Of a stretch of 64,000 nt of DNA, positions 32,301-42,680 are shown one piece after another. The position numbers and the translations under genes are program-made. The stretch's first letter is position 1, and the number at the start of each line of letters is the position of its first letter. This DNA is from Lithodes maja (lineage: Eukaryota; Arthropoda; Malacostraca; Decapoda; Lithodidae): the NCBI GenBank assembly GCA_037953745.1, contig JBAKBP010007908.1, positions 1 through 64,000 on the forward strand. Direction: 5' to 3'. The notes under the pieces are model-generated. The model worked only from the letters and a program-made list of their open reading frames with translations. It had not been told where the DNA came from and searched no databases.

Positions 32301-33119
32301 AACTGGAACTTGTTGTGGGATGAATTGGTTAAAACAAATATGATACGTGTATATTTATATAAATTATAATATTACCTAATTTTTTGTTTTTAATTCCAGA
32401 ACACACCACCACCACCACCACCACCACCACCACCAACCATAACAAAAAAACGAACATATCTAAGACACAACATATCCCTAAAGCTTGAATGTTTAGTAGC
32501 ACAACGCCAAAAATGCATGCAAGACTGGATAAATCTTAGAAATAAACTGATCGTAAAATACAACCCCGAGACACCACCAAATAAATCCAAACAACAACGA
32601 GTGAACATCAGGACACAATGCAAACCCGGGACATCACCAAATAGTGGTGACAAATCCGCTGGTTGCAAACAAAAATTGAACATCAGTGGTGGTGGTGGTG
32701 GTGGTGGTGGCAGTAGTAGTAGTAGTAGTAGTAGCAGTAGTAGTAGGACAAAATGCAAACCCAAGACACCACCAAATAGTAGTCACAAATCCATTGGTTG
32801 CAAACAGCAAGTAAACATAAGTAGTAGTGATAGTACCAAACAACAATTGAAAACCAGTAGTAGTGGTGGTGGTAGTAGTAGTAGGATACAATGCAAACCC
32901 AAGACACCACTAAATAGTGGTTACAAACAGCAAGTAAACATAAGTAGTAGTGATAGTACCAAACAACAATTGAAAAACAGTAGTAGCAGTAGTAGTAGCA
33001 GTAGTAGTAGTAGGGGTGAGAGGAGGAGGATACAACCCTGGCCCAAGACACTACCAAATAGTTGTCACAAATCCACGCAACAAGTGAACATCAAAAACAG
33101 TCGTAGTCACAGTAGCACC

Positions 33120-33184
<65 letters not shown>

Positions 33185-33596
33185 TGGTAGTAGTAGTAGT
33201 AGTGGTGGTAGTAGTAGTAGTAGTAGAAGAAGCGGTGGAGTTGGTGGTGATAAAACCAAATCTGAGAAACACCGTGCCAACAATTCAACCCCCCATCATG
33301 AAGATGTACCATTAAACAATGGAAATCTCCAAACCACCCTCACAACTAATGAACACCAGGTTATTACTGATGAAATCCCCCATCAACTGACCACCACATC
33401 ATCCAATTATATTAATATACCTGTTACTGATCCTCAACCAACACAATATGTTAATATACCCGTTTATGACCAACAAACCACCACCCATGTGATAACCCTT
33501 GAACAGATGATGTATTTGAAAGATTGCTATGAATATCCCACAGAGATTCCGAATACATGCGATTATCCCACATTTCCCTCGCCAGACAAGTTTTGA
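26274..33596 (+). CDS. Spliced mini-exon gene encoding a basic, Pro/Ser-rich low-complexity protein
   Basis: Five short exons and one large terminal exon, all beginning and ending in phase 0, join into about 504 codons: 26,274-26,354; 26,669-26,794; 30,628-30,660; 30,941-30,973; 32,249-32,293; 32,400-33,596. Acceptors are pyrimidine-rich and end in TAG or CAG; every donor follows a Lys AAG codon (AAG/GT). The small exons are variations on one theme (T-K-R-G-x-P-S followed by H-E-I-x-K or Q-K), and the intron starts beside them are also alike, so they arose by exon duplication. The N-terminal part is rich in Lys, Arg, Pro and Thr. No known domain is recognised. Introns hold 365-bp repeats and satellite monomers. 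The first exon may be internal, since an acceptor precedes its ATG. Expression is not shown; conserved phase and splice consensus are the argument. Confidence 0.6.
26451..26493 (+). other. Candidate alternative exon
   Basis: A strong acceptor (ttcttttcag at 26,441-26,450) opens a Pro/Thr/Gly frame, but the only GT donors (GGTGGTGGTGAGT) leave phase 1, which hits a stop in the next exon, and reading through meets TGA at once. It may be skipped or end a short isoform. Confidence 0.35.
26669..26794 (+). other. Mini-exon gene: exon 2
   Basis: 42 codons between ttttcttttcag and GTGAAA; Pro-rich, Thr-rich, ending S-S-S-Q-H-E-I-Q-K. Contains two copies of the T-K-P/R-G-G-P theme. Confidence 0.6.
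26795..30627 (+). other. Long intron of the mini-exon gene, filled with repeats
   Basis: Begins GTGAAA, ends ttttactttcag. Contents: about 300 bp of low-copy sequence, 365-bp array C, then 30,240-30,500 with a CA microsatellite (about 30,306-30,322) in a GC-richer stretch that has no supported ORF. Confidence 0.5.
27115..30170 (+). repeat. 365-bp tandem array C
   Basis: About eight units in plus orientation, more irregular than array A: truncated units near 28,490 and 28,720, and a short foreign piece at 29,095-29,275 carrying satellite-like gctaaaatcaccctaaaaac. Frames seen inside units are not conserved across units. Confidence 0.8.
30628..30660 (+). other. Mini-exon gene: exon 3 (11 codons)
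   Basis: Between ttttactttcag and GTTTCT; reads A-T-P-R-G-K-P-S-S-Q-K. Phase 0 at both ends. Confidence 0.6.
30941..30973 (+). other. Mini-exon gene: exon 4 (duplicate of exon 3)
   Basis: Identical 33 bp and flanks, 313 bp downstream of exon 3. Confidence 0.6.
31195..32215 (+). repeat. Satellite monomers inside an intron
   Basis: About five and a half monomers of roughly 187 bp, of the same type as the array at the right end (gagattggacactaaagtga, gagacgtagacatataatag). The array ends abruptly in cgtaggg 34 bp before the acceptor of exon 5. Monomers alternate between two variants (cacgaaacgcgattta and cacgaaaccccattta), hinting at a two-monomer higher-order unit. Confidence 0.9.
32249..32293 (+). 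other. Mini-exon gene: exon 5 (15 codons)
   Basis: Between ttacttttcag and GTTAAT; reads T-T-K-R-G-K-P-S-P-S-H-E-I-K-K. The intron behind it resembles that behind exon 1 (gttaat, then tggaact, then ggttaaa). Confidence 0.6.
32400..33596 (+). other. Mini-exon gene: terminal exon (398 residues)
   Basis: Entered after gtttttaattccag in phase 0 and ending at TGA. It starts with a poly-Pro run, then a Lys/Arg-rich helix-like stretch (L-E-C-L-V-A-Q-R-Q-K). Four or five diverged repeats of about 40 residues follow, with Q-C-K-P-K-T, N-S and K-Q-Q-V-N-I-S, separated by Ser and Gly tracts encoded by AGT/AGC and GGT triplet runs. One Ser tract exceeds 25 residues. The last roughly 100 residues are ordinary sequence with Y-I-N-I-P-V and Y-V-N-I-P-V. 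The whole exon is open despite triplet expansions, which fits coding sequence under frame constraint. Confidence 0.65.
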
Positions 33597-33604
33597 AGCC
33601 CTAC

Positions 33605-33785
33605 ATAGCTCAGAAAAAAAAAGTGGAAATATCGAAATGATTGGAAAAATCTCACTATTTAAATATAAATACTATAGCGGGGACAAGGAAGGGGGTCCCG
33701 GGGGGTATATCCCCCCCCTAATAGTATTCAACATTTCAATAGTGACATTTTAATTTGATTTTTCCACTTTTTTTTTCTGAGCTAT
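33605..33785. mobile_element. Short inverted-repeat MITE just after the stop codon
   Basis: Perfect 25-bp inverted ends: atagctcagaaaaaaaaa then gtggaaa at 33,605-33,629 and the exact complement at 33,761-33,785, both with nine-base A/T runs. TA lies at each end, compatible with a Tc1/mariner-type MITE. It would sit in the 3' UTR, and its hairpin could affect transcript end formation (inference). Confidence 0.65.
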
Positions 33786-34196
33786 TTGTGGGGTAAAAAT
33801 GACCTTGTACATATTATTATCCATAAACATATAAAGGATAGGTGGTGGAGGAGGATAGCTTCCGCCGATCATCGATGGATGCCCCCACACCTCCTCGTGC
33901 TTCACCACCTCCGCCTTCATCACCACGTACCACCAGGAGTACATTACGACGAGACTTCTCTTTTAGGGGCATGGAGGAGCGACAGAAAAGGCAGGCAGTC
34001 ACGGCTGTCATAGAAACTTTAACCCACCCCAATACGAGTGTGGATGACCCTGCATGCACCTGCCGCAACTCTCAGGGGTAACCGGTTACCTGATGAAGCT
34101 GTCATAAGTATGTGTGTGGTCATCACTAGTGGTGTGCAACTCTTGAAGGTAAAAAAAATATTTATATTGCTAAATATTAAAATAAATAATATTATA
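33786..34196. other. Gene-free region
   Basis: A CCACC/ACC-rich stretch at 33,840-33,960 gives open frames on both strands by composition. No recognised domain, no splice evidence. Confidence 0.4.
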
Positions 34197-34685
34197 TTAA
34201 CCCTTCCTACCCGGGCTGCCTTAGGTAAGGACAGCACGAAAGAAGGGCAGCTACCCGGTATGCCTTATCTAAGGCATGAGCTTAATAGCCTAATTAAGCT
34301 TGGTCCGAACGCCGTGCGTACGACGTATGTCAACAAACCCAAGCGTTCGTCACCGCACCTCCGAAATCAAGAAGGAGAAGACTCCTCAATGTTATTGTTA
34401 TGACGTCATGACGAAATTAGTGTCTAAAAAGCCCCCATATTGGCAACATCTCTGCAATATTGGCTCCACTGAAATCGTCATCACAACTGAACCAGTTGAC
34501 TTACAGAGCTCTACTCAATGCCAAAATACAGATTGAAAACCGCACTACGATTATAGATGAGTGGGAAAGTTCTAGCAGTGAAAATAAACATAAATACGGT
34601 AGCCTAGGCCTAGACGTTTTTCGGCCATATCGCCCGGGTAGGGGCGACCGTCATTAGCTAAGACTGCCCGGGTAGGAAGGGTTAA
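34197..34685. mobile_element. piggyBac-like MITE, CCCTTCCTACCCGGGC family
   Basis: TTAA at 34,197-34,200 and 34,682-34,685 flank 481 bp whose ends are perfect inverted repeats for 16 bp (CCCTTCCTACCCGGGC and its complement), extending imperfectly inward. TTAA duplication plus CCC termini fits piggyBac non-autonomous elements. No transposase. Confidence 0.85.
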
Positions 34686-35800
34686 TGATTAAAATTCATT
34701 GACAAAGTGGGCCCTCTTAATTAATATAATATAAAATAATACTTATTTTGATCTCTTTTCGTTTTTCCCTTATTTTCATATGTTTTAGGCATATTCAAGA
34801 AGTACTTTGTTTATGAATTTTTTTTTCCCCAGGATTTTTGCCCGCGCCCTCTTAAGCTGAGCACAACACACCGTCTTCTTTACCCCAGTATGTTGGTGGC
34901 GGTGGTATTAGTGTTGGCGGTGACGACGGTGGCAGTGACGACGGTGGTAGTGTCGTTTTGGCGGTGGTGGTGGTCGTTATATGCCAAAGAATTTTTACAC
35001 ATTGTCTGAATTGTATTCAATGAGGAGAAAAGAAGAAAACGACACTAGAATAGAACTTGATGATGAGACCCTGTGATTGAATTATGATTTGTTTTTGTCC
35101 GCAGAAAAGACGACCCTCTTAAGGTGAGCACCTGTCAGTATGTTGGTGGTGGATTTGGATGCGGTATTATTAATGATGGTGGTGGGGGCATTTTGGTGGT
35201 GGAGGTGGGGTTGGGCTTGGCCCTCGTGTTACGAGGAATACCAAAATATAGAGGTCTGTATGTTGGTGGTGGATTTGGATGTGGTATTATTAGTGGTGGT
35301 GGTGATGGCAATTTGGTGGTGGAAGTGGGGGTGGGGATGGCCCTCGTTATACGGGGAATATAACATGGAGGGCTATATATTGGAGGTGAATTTGATTGAG
35401 GTATTATTAGTGATGGTGGGGGTGGTGGTGACATTTTATTGGTGGTGGTGGTGGTGGCCAGGAATACAACAACATGGAGGTCTGAATTTGTGGAATTTTA
35501 TTCAATGAGGAGAAAAAAGGTGGTGAGTGAGGGTGACATTAGAATTCTTGAGGATGAGACTACCATAGGATGTAGAGGTTGCCAATATTACTCCCTAAAT
35601 GAGACACTACATTATTTTCATTAGTCTGTTCTTAGTTTAAAGTGTTCAAATGTGTGTATACACAATACTATAATTCACGATTGCGTAACATCTTTGTAAT
35701 ACGTTCAGTCGGGGTTAAGCTGAGTCAGTATGTTGGATTGACCCACGAGGAACATGGAGGTCTGAATTTGTGGAATTGTATGAAAAGATGAGAAAATGGT
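34686..35800 (+). repeat. GGT-rich minisatellite region
   Basis: A diverged repeat of roughly 120 bp (ggtggtggatttggatg, then tggccctcgt) occurs two to three times at 35,139-35,420; an earlier GGT-rich patch lies at 34,890-34,980. Gly/Val-rich frames follow from composition. From 35,480 on, sequence related to the 36.8-40.3-kb complex begins (tctgaatttgtggaatttt). Confidence 0.6.
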
Positions 35801-36425
35801 GGTAGTCCAGCCGGCGAACCCTTGTCTGCTAACTGGGTCGTTCCGGGCGAATCATCTCGCATGGCCTTTAACCCGGGAACTGCGGGAAGACTCTTTAGAG
35901 TTCGGCCGGCGGACTGCGGGAAGACTCTCTGGAGTAAGTAAAACTAAAAATCAACTTTTTACATCGAAAAAAAAAAAAAATTTATTTTTTTTTTTTTTTA
36001 TTTTTTTTATTTTTTTGGCCCCTGGGCCATGCAAAATCTCAGTCCTCTACCTCCCCTCCTTCCCCACTTTCCTCCTATTCCTCAGTTATCACCTATTTTC
36101 CCTATTATTCCCTTATTCTGAGGTATATTTTCGTGCTAACATTAGCGAGTTGCAAGCAGGGTGTTGTCATCACTGATGGCCATCGAGTGCAAGAGAGAGA
36201 GAGAGAGTATCGATCGACTGTGTCTCAGTGGCCTTGGGGGAAATTGGCGGGAAAGGAGTTTGCCTCACCCATAGATTATACAACTCGCGGGCTATATCTC
36301 CGATTTTGACCATCCAAACGCTGTTTTCACTCGTTTTATTGTTGTTTCAGGTTAATACCTTTATAATCAACCCATAATAGGCGCATATGGATAATTATTA
36401 ATGCTATTAATGGTACAATGAATAT
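35800..36425. repeat. Relative of the 5.1-kb TTAA element, with poly(A/T)
   Basis: Contains a 31-bp near-duplication (gcgggaagactct twice, 35,881-35,935), an A/T homopolymer zone (35,966-36,015), then C/T-rich sequence with agttatcacctattttccct and gaccatccaaacgctg-type motifs matching the interior of 5097-5735. Terminal TTAA copies are not obvious, so it is degenerate or nested. Confidence 0.5.
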
Positions 36426-36426
36426 T

Positions 36427-36779
36427 TTAGTGACGAAAAACCTCAAATACGTCAGCACAGGGGGACGTTTTCATTTACCCCCGTGCGCACTTCAGAGGTT
36501 AAACACATGGGCAAGGATGGTGGCACGCAAAGGCATCACCTGGCAGTGGCTCCGGCGACCTCGCTTACGTCAGCCGACAAAGGCAAATTTTGTTTCATTA
36601 GAGGTGGAGTCACTGATCCAAGAGATGGTGGCCAAGAATGGTATCATCCCGGTCCCCCAAAATTACCCAGCTTTTACATCCAAACTTTTTCTGGTACCCA
36701 AAAGGGACAGTGTTCAGATGAGGCCGGTCGTAGACCTGTCTTATCTGAACCTCCATATTCACAACGTGTCCTTCGTCTG
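36427..36779 (+). pseudogene. DIRS-like retrotransposon RT fragment
   Basis: An open frame of about 118 codons matches the start of a DIRS/tyrosine-recombinase retrotransposon RT: V-A-K-N-G-I-I-P-V-P, then F-T-S-K-L-F-L-V-P-K-R-D-S and R-P-V-V-D-L-S-Y-L-N, with I-T-W-Q-W upstream. This is the fingers region before the catalytic YxDD box, which is missing: the frame runs into minisatellite at 36,775. Fragment only. Confidence 0.75.
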
Positions 36780-38369
36780 AATTTGTGGAATTGTGTTCGA
36801 GAAAAAGAAGACTTGTATGCAAAGATGAGAAAAGGGTGGTGGGTGAGGGTGGCACTAGAATTCTTGAGGATGAGACCCTGTGATTGATTTATGTTTGTCC
36901 GTAGAAAAGATGACCCTCTCACGACCATAGGATGCAGAGGTTGCCAATATTACTCTCACTGTTATAATTACCTAATCACCTAAACGAGACACTACATTAT
37001 TTTCATTAGTCTAGAATCTTTAGAACTTTGCTTTATAGATTAAAGTGTTACAAAATGTGTGTATACACAATACTATAGTTCATGATTGAGTAACATCTTT
37101 GTAATACGTCCAGTTAGGAGGTGAGAGGGTTAAGCTGAGTCAGTATGTTGGATGTGGATGCCCCCGTCTGAATTTGTGGAATTGTATGCAAAGATGAGAA
37201 AACGGTGGTGGAAAGATGACCCTCTCACGACCATAGGATGCAGAGGTTGCCAATATTACTCTCACTGTTATAATTACCTAATCACCTAAACGAGACACTA
37301 CATTATTTTTATTAGTCTAGAATCTTCAGAACTTTGCTTTATAGATTTCGATCACACACACGATCACACACACAAACAACCATACACACACACAAACAAC
37401 CATACACACACGATCACACACACAAACAAACATACATAAAGTGTTCAAAATGTGTGTATACACAATACTATAGTTCACGATTGCGTAACATGTTTGTAAT
37501 CCGTCCAGTCAGGAGGTGAGGGGGTTAAGCTAAATCGGTATGTTGAATGTGGATGCCCCCTGAGGAACATGGAGGTCTGAATTTGTGGAATTGTGTTCGA
37601 GAAAAAGAAGACTTGTATGCAAAGATGAGAAAAGGGTGGTGGGTGAGGGTGGCCAAAAATATGAGGAATACAGGAACATGGAGGTCTGAATTTGTGGAAT
37701 TGTGTTCGAGAAAAAGAAGACTTGTATGTAAAGATGAGAAAACGGTGGTGGGTGAGGGTGGCACTAGAATTCTTGAGGATGAGACCCTGTGATTGATTTA
37801 TGTTTGTCCGTAGAAAAGATGACCCTCTCACGACCATAGGATGCAGAGGTTGCCAATATTACTCTCACTGTTATAATTACCTAATCACCTAAACGAGACA
37901 CTACATTATTTTCATTAGTCTAGAATCTTTAGAACTTTGCTTTATAGATTAAAGTGTTACAAAATGTGTGTATACACAATACTATAGTTCATGATTGCGT
38001 AACATCTTTGTAATACGTCCAGTTAGGAGGTGAGAGGGTTAAGCTGAGTCAGTATGTTGGATGTGGATGCCCCCGTCTGAATTTGTGGAATTGTATGCAA
38101 AGATGAGAAAACGGTGGTGGAAAGATAACCCTCTCACGACCATAGGATGCAGAGGTTGCCAATATTACTCTCACTGTTATAATTACCGAATCACCTAAAC
38201 GAGACACTACATTATTTTCATTAGTCTAGAATCTTCAGAACTTTGCTTTATAGATTAAAGTGTTCAAAATGTGTGTATACACAATACTATAGTTCACGAT
38301 TGCGTAACATCTTTGTAATCCGTCCAGTCAGGAGGTGAGGGGGTTAAGCTGAGTCGGTATGTTGGATGG

Positions 38370-38488
38370 TCGCCCACTTTATATTCATATTCTTTAAGGT
38401 TCTCATTTGTGCCATATCTTAAGAGTTCAAAATTTCTGCTGTTGAATTTCATGTTGTTTTCTTCTGCCCAGCTATAAATTTTCTCCAA
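38370..38488 (-). pseudogene. LINE RT fragment in minisatellite, short copy
   Basis: Minus strand encodes I-Y-S-W-A-E-E-N-N-M-K-F-N-S then F-E-L-L-R-Y-G, the region just after the LINE catalytic box. It is a shortened version of 39,100-39,298, so it was amplified together with the minisatellite. Confidence 0.8.
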
Positions 38489-39099
38489 AAGATGTTACTG
38501 AGTGAGGGTGGCACTAGAATTCTTGAGGATGAGACCCTGTGATTGATTTATGTTTGTCCGTAGAAAAGATGACCCTCTCACGACCATAGGATGCCAATAT
38601 TACTCTCACAGTTATAATTACCTAATCACCTAAACGAGACACTATATTATTTTCATTAGTCTAGAATCTTTAGAACTTTGCTTTATAGATTAAAGTGTTA
38701 CAAAATGTGTGTATACACAATACTATAGTTCATGATTGAGTAACATCTTTTTAATACGTCCAGTTAGGAGGTGAGAGGGTTAAGCTGAGTTGGTATGTTG
38801 GATGTGGATGCCCCCGTCTGAATTTGTGGAATTATATGCAAAGATGAGAAAACGGTGGTGGAAAGATGACCCTCTCACGACCATAGGATGCAGAGGTTGC
38901 CAATATTACTCTCACTGTTATAATTACCGAATCACCTAAACGAGACACTATATTATTTTCATTAGTCTAGAATCTTCAGAACTTTGCTTTATAGATTAAA
39001 GTGTTCAAAAATGTGTGTATACACAATACTATTGCGTAACATCTTTGTAATCCGTCCAGTCAGGAGGTGAGGGGGTTAAGCTGAGTCGGTATGTTGGAT

Positions 39100-39298
39100 G
39101 ATCGCCCACTTTATATTCATATTCTTTAAGGTGCTCATGTGTGCCATATCTTAAGAGTTCAAATTTTCTGCTGTTGAATTTCATGTTGTTTTCTTCTGCC
39201 CAGCTATAAATTTTCTCCAGGTCCTTCTGTAGGTTTTCTGCATCATCCTTGGTGTTTATGGAATGGCTTATTCTGGTGTCGTCAGCAAAAGATGTTAC
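39100..39298 (-). pseudogene. LINE RT fragment with catalytic FADD box
   Basis: Minus strand encodes S-F-A-D-D-T-R-I, the catalytic motif of non-LTR reverse transcriptases, then the W-A-E-E-N-N-M-K-F-N motif and F-E-L-L-R-Y-G. About 65 codons; ends in minisatellite on both sides. Confidence 0.85.
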
Positions 39299-40344
39299 TG
39301 AGTGAGGGTGGCACTAGAATTCTTGAGGATGAGACCCTGTGATTGATTTATGTTTGTCCGTAGAAAAGATGACCCTCTCACGACCATAGGATGCAGAGGT
39401 TGCCAATATTACTCTCACTGTTATAATTACCTAATCACCTAAACGAGACACTACATTATTTTCATTAGTCTAATCTATAAAGCAAAGATTAAAGTGTAAA
39501 AAATGTGTGTATACACAATACTATAGTTCACGATTGCGTAACATGTTTGTAATCCGTCCAGTCAGGAGGTGAGGGGGTTAAGCTGAGTTGGTATGTTGGA
39601 TGTGGATGCCCCCTGAGGAACATGGAGGTCTGAATTTGTATTCGAGAAAAAGGAGACTTGTATGCAAAGATGAGAAAACGGTGGTGAGTGAGGGTGGCCA
39701 AAAATATGGGGTATACAAGAACATGGAGGTCACTGTTATAATTACTGAATCACCTAAACGAGACACTACATTATTTTCATTAGTCTAGAATCTTCAGAAC
39801 TTTGCTTTATAGATTAAAGTGTTAAAAATGTGTGTATACACAATACTATAGTTCACGATTGCGTAACATCTTTGTAATACGTCCAGTCAGGAGGTGAGGG
39901 GGTTAAGCTGAGTCGGTATGTTGGATGTGGATGCCCCCTGAGGAATATGGAGGTCTGAATTTGTGGAATTGTATTCGAGAAAAAGAAGACTTGTATGCAA
40001 AGATGAGAAAACGGTGGTGAGTGAGGGTGGCCAAAAATACGAGGAATAAAGAAGACTTGTATGCAAAGATGAGAAAACGGTGGTGAGTGAGGGTGGCACT
40101 AGAATTCTTGAGGATGAGACCCTGTGATTGATTTATGTTTGTCCGTGGAAAAGATGACCCTCTCACGACCATAGGATGCAGAGGTTGCCAATATTACTCT
40201 CACTGTTATAATTACCGAATCGCCTAAACGAGACACTACATTATTTTCATTAGTCTAGAATCTTCAGAACTTTGCTTTATAGATTAAAGTGTTCAAAATG
40301 TGTGTATATACAATACTATAGTTCATGATTGCGTAAAATGTATA

Positions 40345-42480
40345 CAAAATATAATATAATTATCTTATCTTTATCTTATATATTGCCGGATTTTAATATA
40401 ATAATATGAATATAATAATAATGCCCCCCTGATCTATTCCCTGTGAGCGGGACAACCCGAAGCCAGTGACCAGTTGCCGACCAAGGCTAATGATTTTAAA
40501 ACTGGAATTTGTTTTTTATGGCGAGACGGCTGTTGTATTTTTCCCATACCTTAGTTTATGAATATATATATATATAAGTTTAATTTTTGTGTGATGAGAA
40601 AACGTCACTGGTATACCAGGACTTTATTGAATGAAATAATCTAGTTGGTTCCTGTGGAAGCTATGGCTGATGCAGTAGATCCTCTGGAAAAAGGCAACTA
40701 TGCCTGTGTATCCAGTACTTGCACTGCTGCGGTCGTTCACGGTATTGGCGGCGGTAGCAGACGCAACATTTTTACTGTTATGTATTTTTTGTTTTATAAT
40801 CAATCTTCAAATCTTGTCTTTCCCATGCTTTATTATTCAAACTCCCTTATTGATTCGGAATCGACTACATACTGGGACAGTGCGTTCCACTCTCTCGCAA
40901 AATTAGTTCTTTAAGCCTATTTCTTTCATTGTAAAATTTTCTTTCAGAGTGCCCGCATCACACAACATCCTCATTCCTGACACTATCTTAACACTGCACG
41001 ACCATAGGGCGCATAGATTGCCAAATTAGCAAAAATAAATTGAGTTCTCTCACTCTTATAATTACCTCTCTAAAATTAGTTTTGTGCTCACATCTAACTC
41101 ATAGACAACTGCAGAGGTTAAAGTAACTCATTTAAAGGTTTCAAGTATTTCCCAGTGCAATATTTTTTGTATTATCCTTCATAGAGCTCTCTTCTTCACC
41201 CCCTCCTTTGTGTGTCTTACTTCCTGTAGGGCTATATAATAAAGGGTTTTTCCTCTTCAACCTGCAACCTAATATCAGTTCTCTTTTTCTTGTCCCTGGG
41301 TAAACATATCCGACCATAGGGCGCAGAGATTGCCAAATTAGCGAAATTAAATGTTGAGTTATCTCACTCTTATAATTACCTCACATCTAACGCACACATC
41401 TAACGCAAAGACAACTTTATTCAGAGGTTAAAGTAACTAATTTAAAGGTTTCAAGTATTTTCCAGCACCTCTTCTTCTTCACTCCTCCTCACCCAAATTT
41501 TCATCAATCATGACCTTCATATCCCTAATTTTTCTCACTCCATTATCATTCTCTGTGGATCCTCTGGAAAAAGGCAAAACTATGCCTGTGTATCCAGTAC
41601 TTGACCCCATCCGCCACAACTCTCATAAACCACTTCCTCACTCCTCCTCACCCAACTTTCCATTATTTTCATCAATCATGACCTTCATATCCCTCATTTT
41701 TCTCACTCCATTATAATTTATATGAGTCTCTATACACCCCTATCCCACTCATAACACTCTCCTGACCCCTACAACTACACTCTCAAAACTTGTTTTGGTC
41801 ATATTCCTTAACACTTAATTACTCTTCTTGCGAGCCCCATATGCACTCGATATTCCATGAATTAATTGCCCATATAATGGAGCTTCAAAACTTGTGTCCA
41901 CCAACCCATCCACCGACTTGAGTTTGTGAGAGATAGTTGGTGGGACCCTGTGGAAGTTAATGGAGATGCCTGTTACTTATCCATGTATCTTCGCCGTCTT
42001 GAGTTTGTTCTTCGCCTTTCCTAAACAAATGTATTCTTATATATCTCTATCCCTAAGTTTTGTGAATAGCCGGAGGGTGGTCATACACAGCCAGTTTAGT
42101 GGAGTGACCAGTTGCCGACCAAGGCTAATGATTTTTAAACTGGAATTTGTTTTTATGGCGACGGCTGTTACCTATCCATGTGTGTATTTTCGCCGCACCT
42201 AAGTTTATGAATTTATATATATATACAAATTTAATTTTTGTGTTTTATTTACATCCTAATATATGTTTAAAATGGGATTCAGAGCCCCCTAAAATTATTA
42301 GGCTAGCTAAGACATAAAATGTATGAAGACACGCAATTGGGTTTAAATACTTGATGAATAAAAATGGACTCTGGAACACGTCAGACAGGGTTACCCTGGT
42401 CAATTCAATCTTAACTAGCCTAGTTTTTAGGGTGATTTTAGCTCTATTATATGTCTTATCTTGAATTTGAAATAATGAAG
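40345..42480 (+). repeat. Diverged repeats, no gene
   Basis: Contains two relatives of a module with gaccagttgccgaccaaggc and tggaatttgtttttatgg (about 40,460-40,590 and 42,105-42,240), two decayed TTAA-MITE bodies (about 40,985-41,145 and 41,315-41,465), and a direct duplication near 41,470-41,715 (catgaccttcatatccct twice). Around 42,405-42,450 lies a reverse satellite scrap (ctagcctagtttttagggtg). Confidence 0.55.
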
Positions 42481-42510
42481 GATTCCTCTAATAAATAAGT
42501 TAACTTTATA

Positions 42511-42535
42511 ATAATAATAATAATAATAATAATAG
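42511..42535 (+). repeat. ATA/TAA trinucleotide microsatellite
   Basis: About eight perfect ATA units directly before a GC-rich tRNA-like SINE; SINEs often end in such simple repeats. Confidence 0.8.
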
Positions 42536-42680
42536 TTCTTAAAGCTAGCGCATGCTAAGCTAGCTAAGGATAGCTCAATAAGGCCGATTAGGCGTATTTC
42601 CATTGGGGTCCTGTACTACTACCCCATCCCTTTGCTCATGAGGGATGGTAACGACTCAGTGCTTGTGAAAAATCTTTAAT

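Larger units (their letters stand above)
36775..40345 (+). repeat. Minisatellite complex built on a TTAA MITE
   Basis: About eight irregular units alternate between ggtctgaatttgtggaattg-type sequence, the MITE left end (ccctctcacgaccataggat), a shared body (acgagacactacattatttt, cacaatactatagttca) and a MITE-like right end (aggaggtgagagggttaag). Unit lengths vary by loss or gain of whole modules. An ACACACAAACAA-type microsatellite lies at 37,352-37,440. ORFs are repeat-derived. Confidence 0.75.

Noticed and set aside
32634..33312. Minus-strand Tyr-, Thr- or His-rich proteins across the triplet runs
   Set aside because: Shadows of the plus-strand Ser/Gly codon repeats; the plus frame has splice sites and an ordinary C-terminus.
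33842..34081. Small Pro/Arg-rich gene after the mini-exon gene
   Set aside because: Short open frames on both strands over a CCACC-rich patch; nothing distinguishes one as coding.
35124..35508. Gly/Val/Trp-rich protein on plus strand and Pro-rich protein on minus
   Set aside because: GGT-rich minisatellite keeps all frames open by composition; no start, splice or domain support.
41510..42202. Hydrophobic short ORFs suggesting membrane peptides
   Set aside because: Lie in duplicated T-rich repeats; hydrophobicity reflects base composition.
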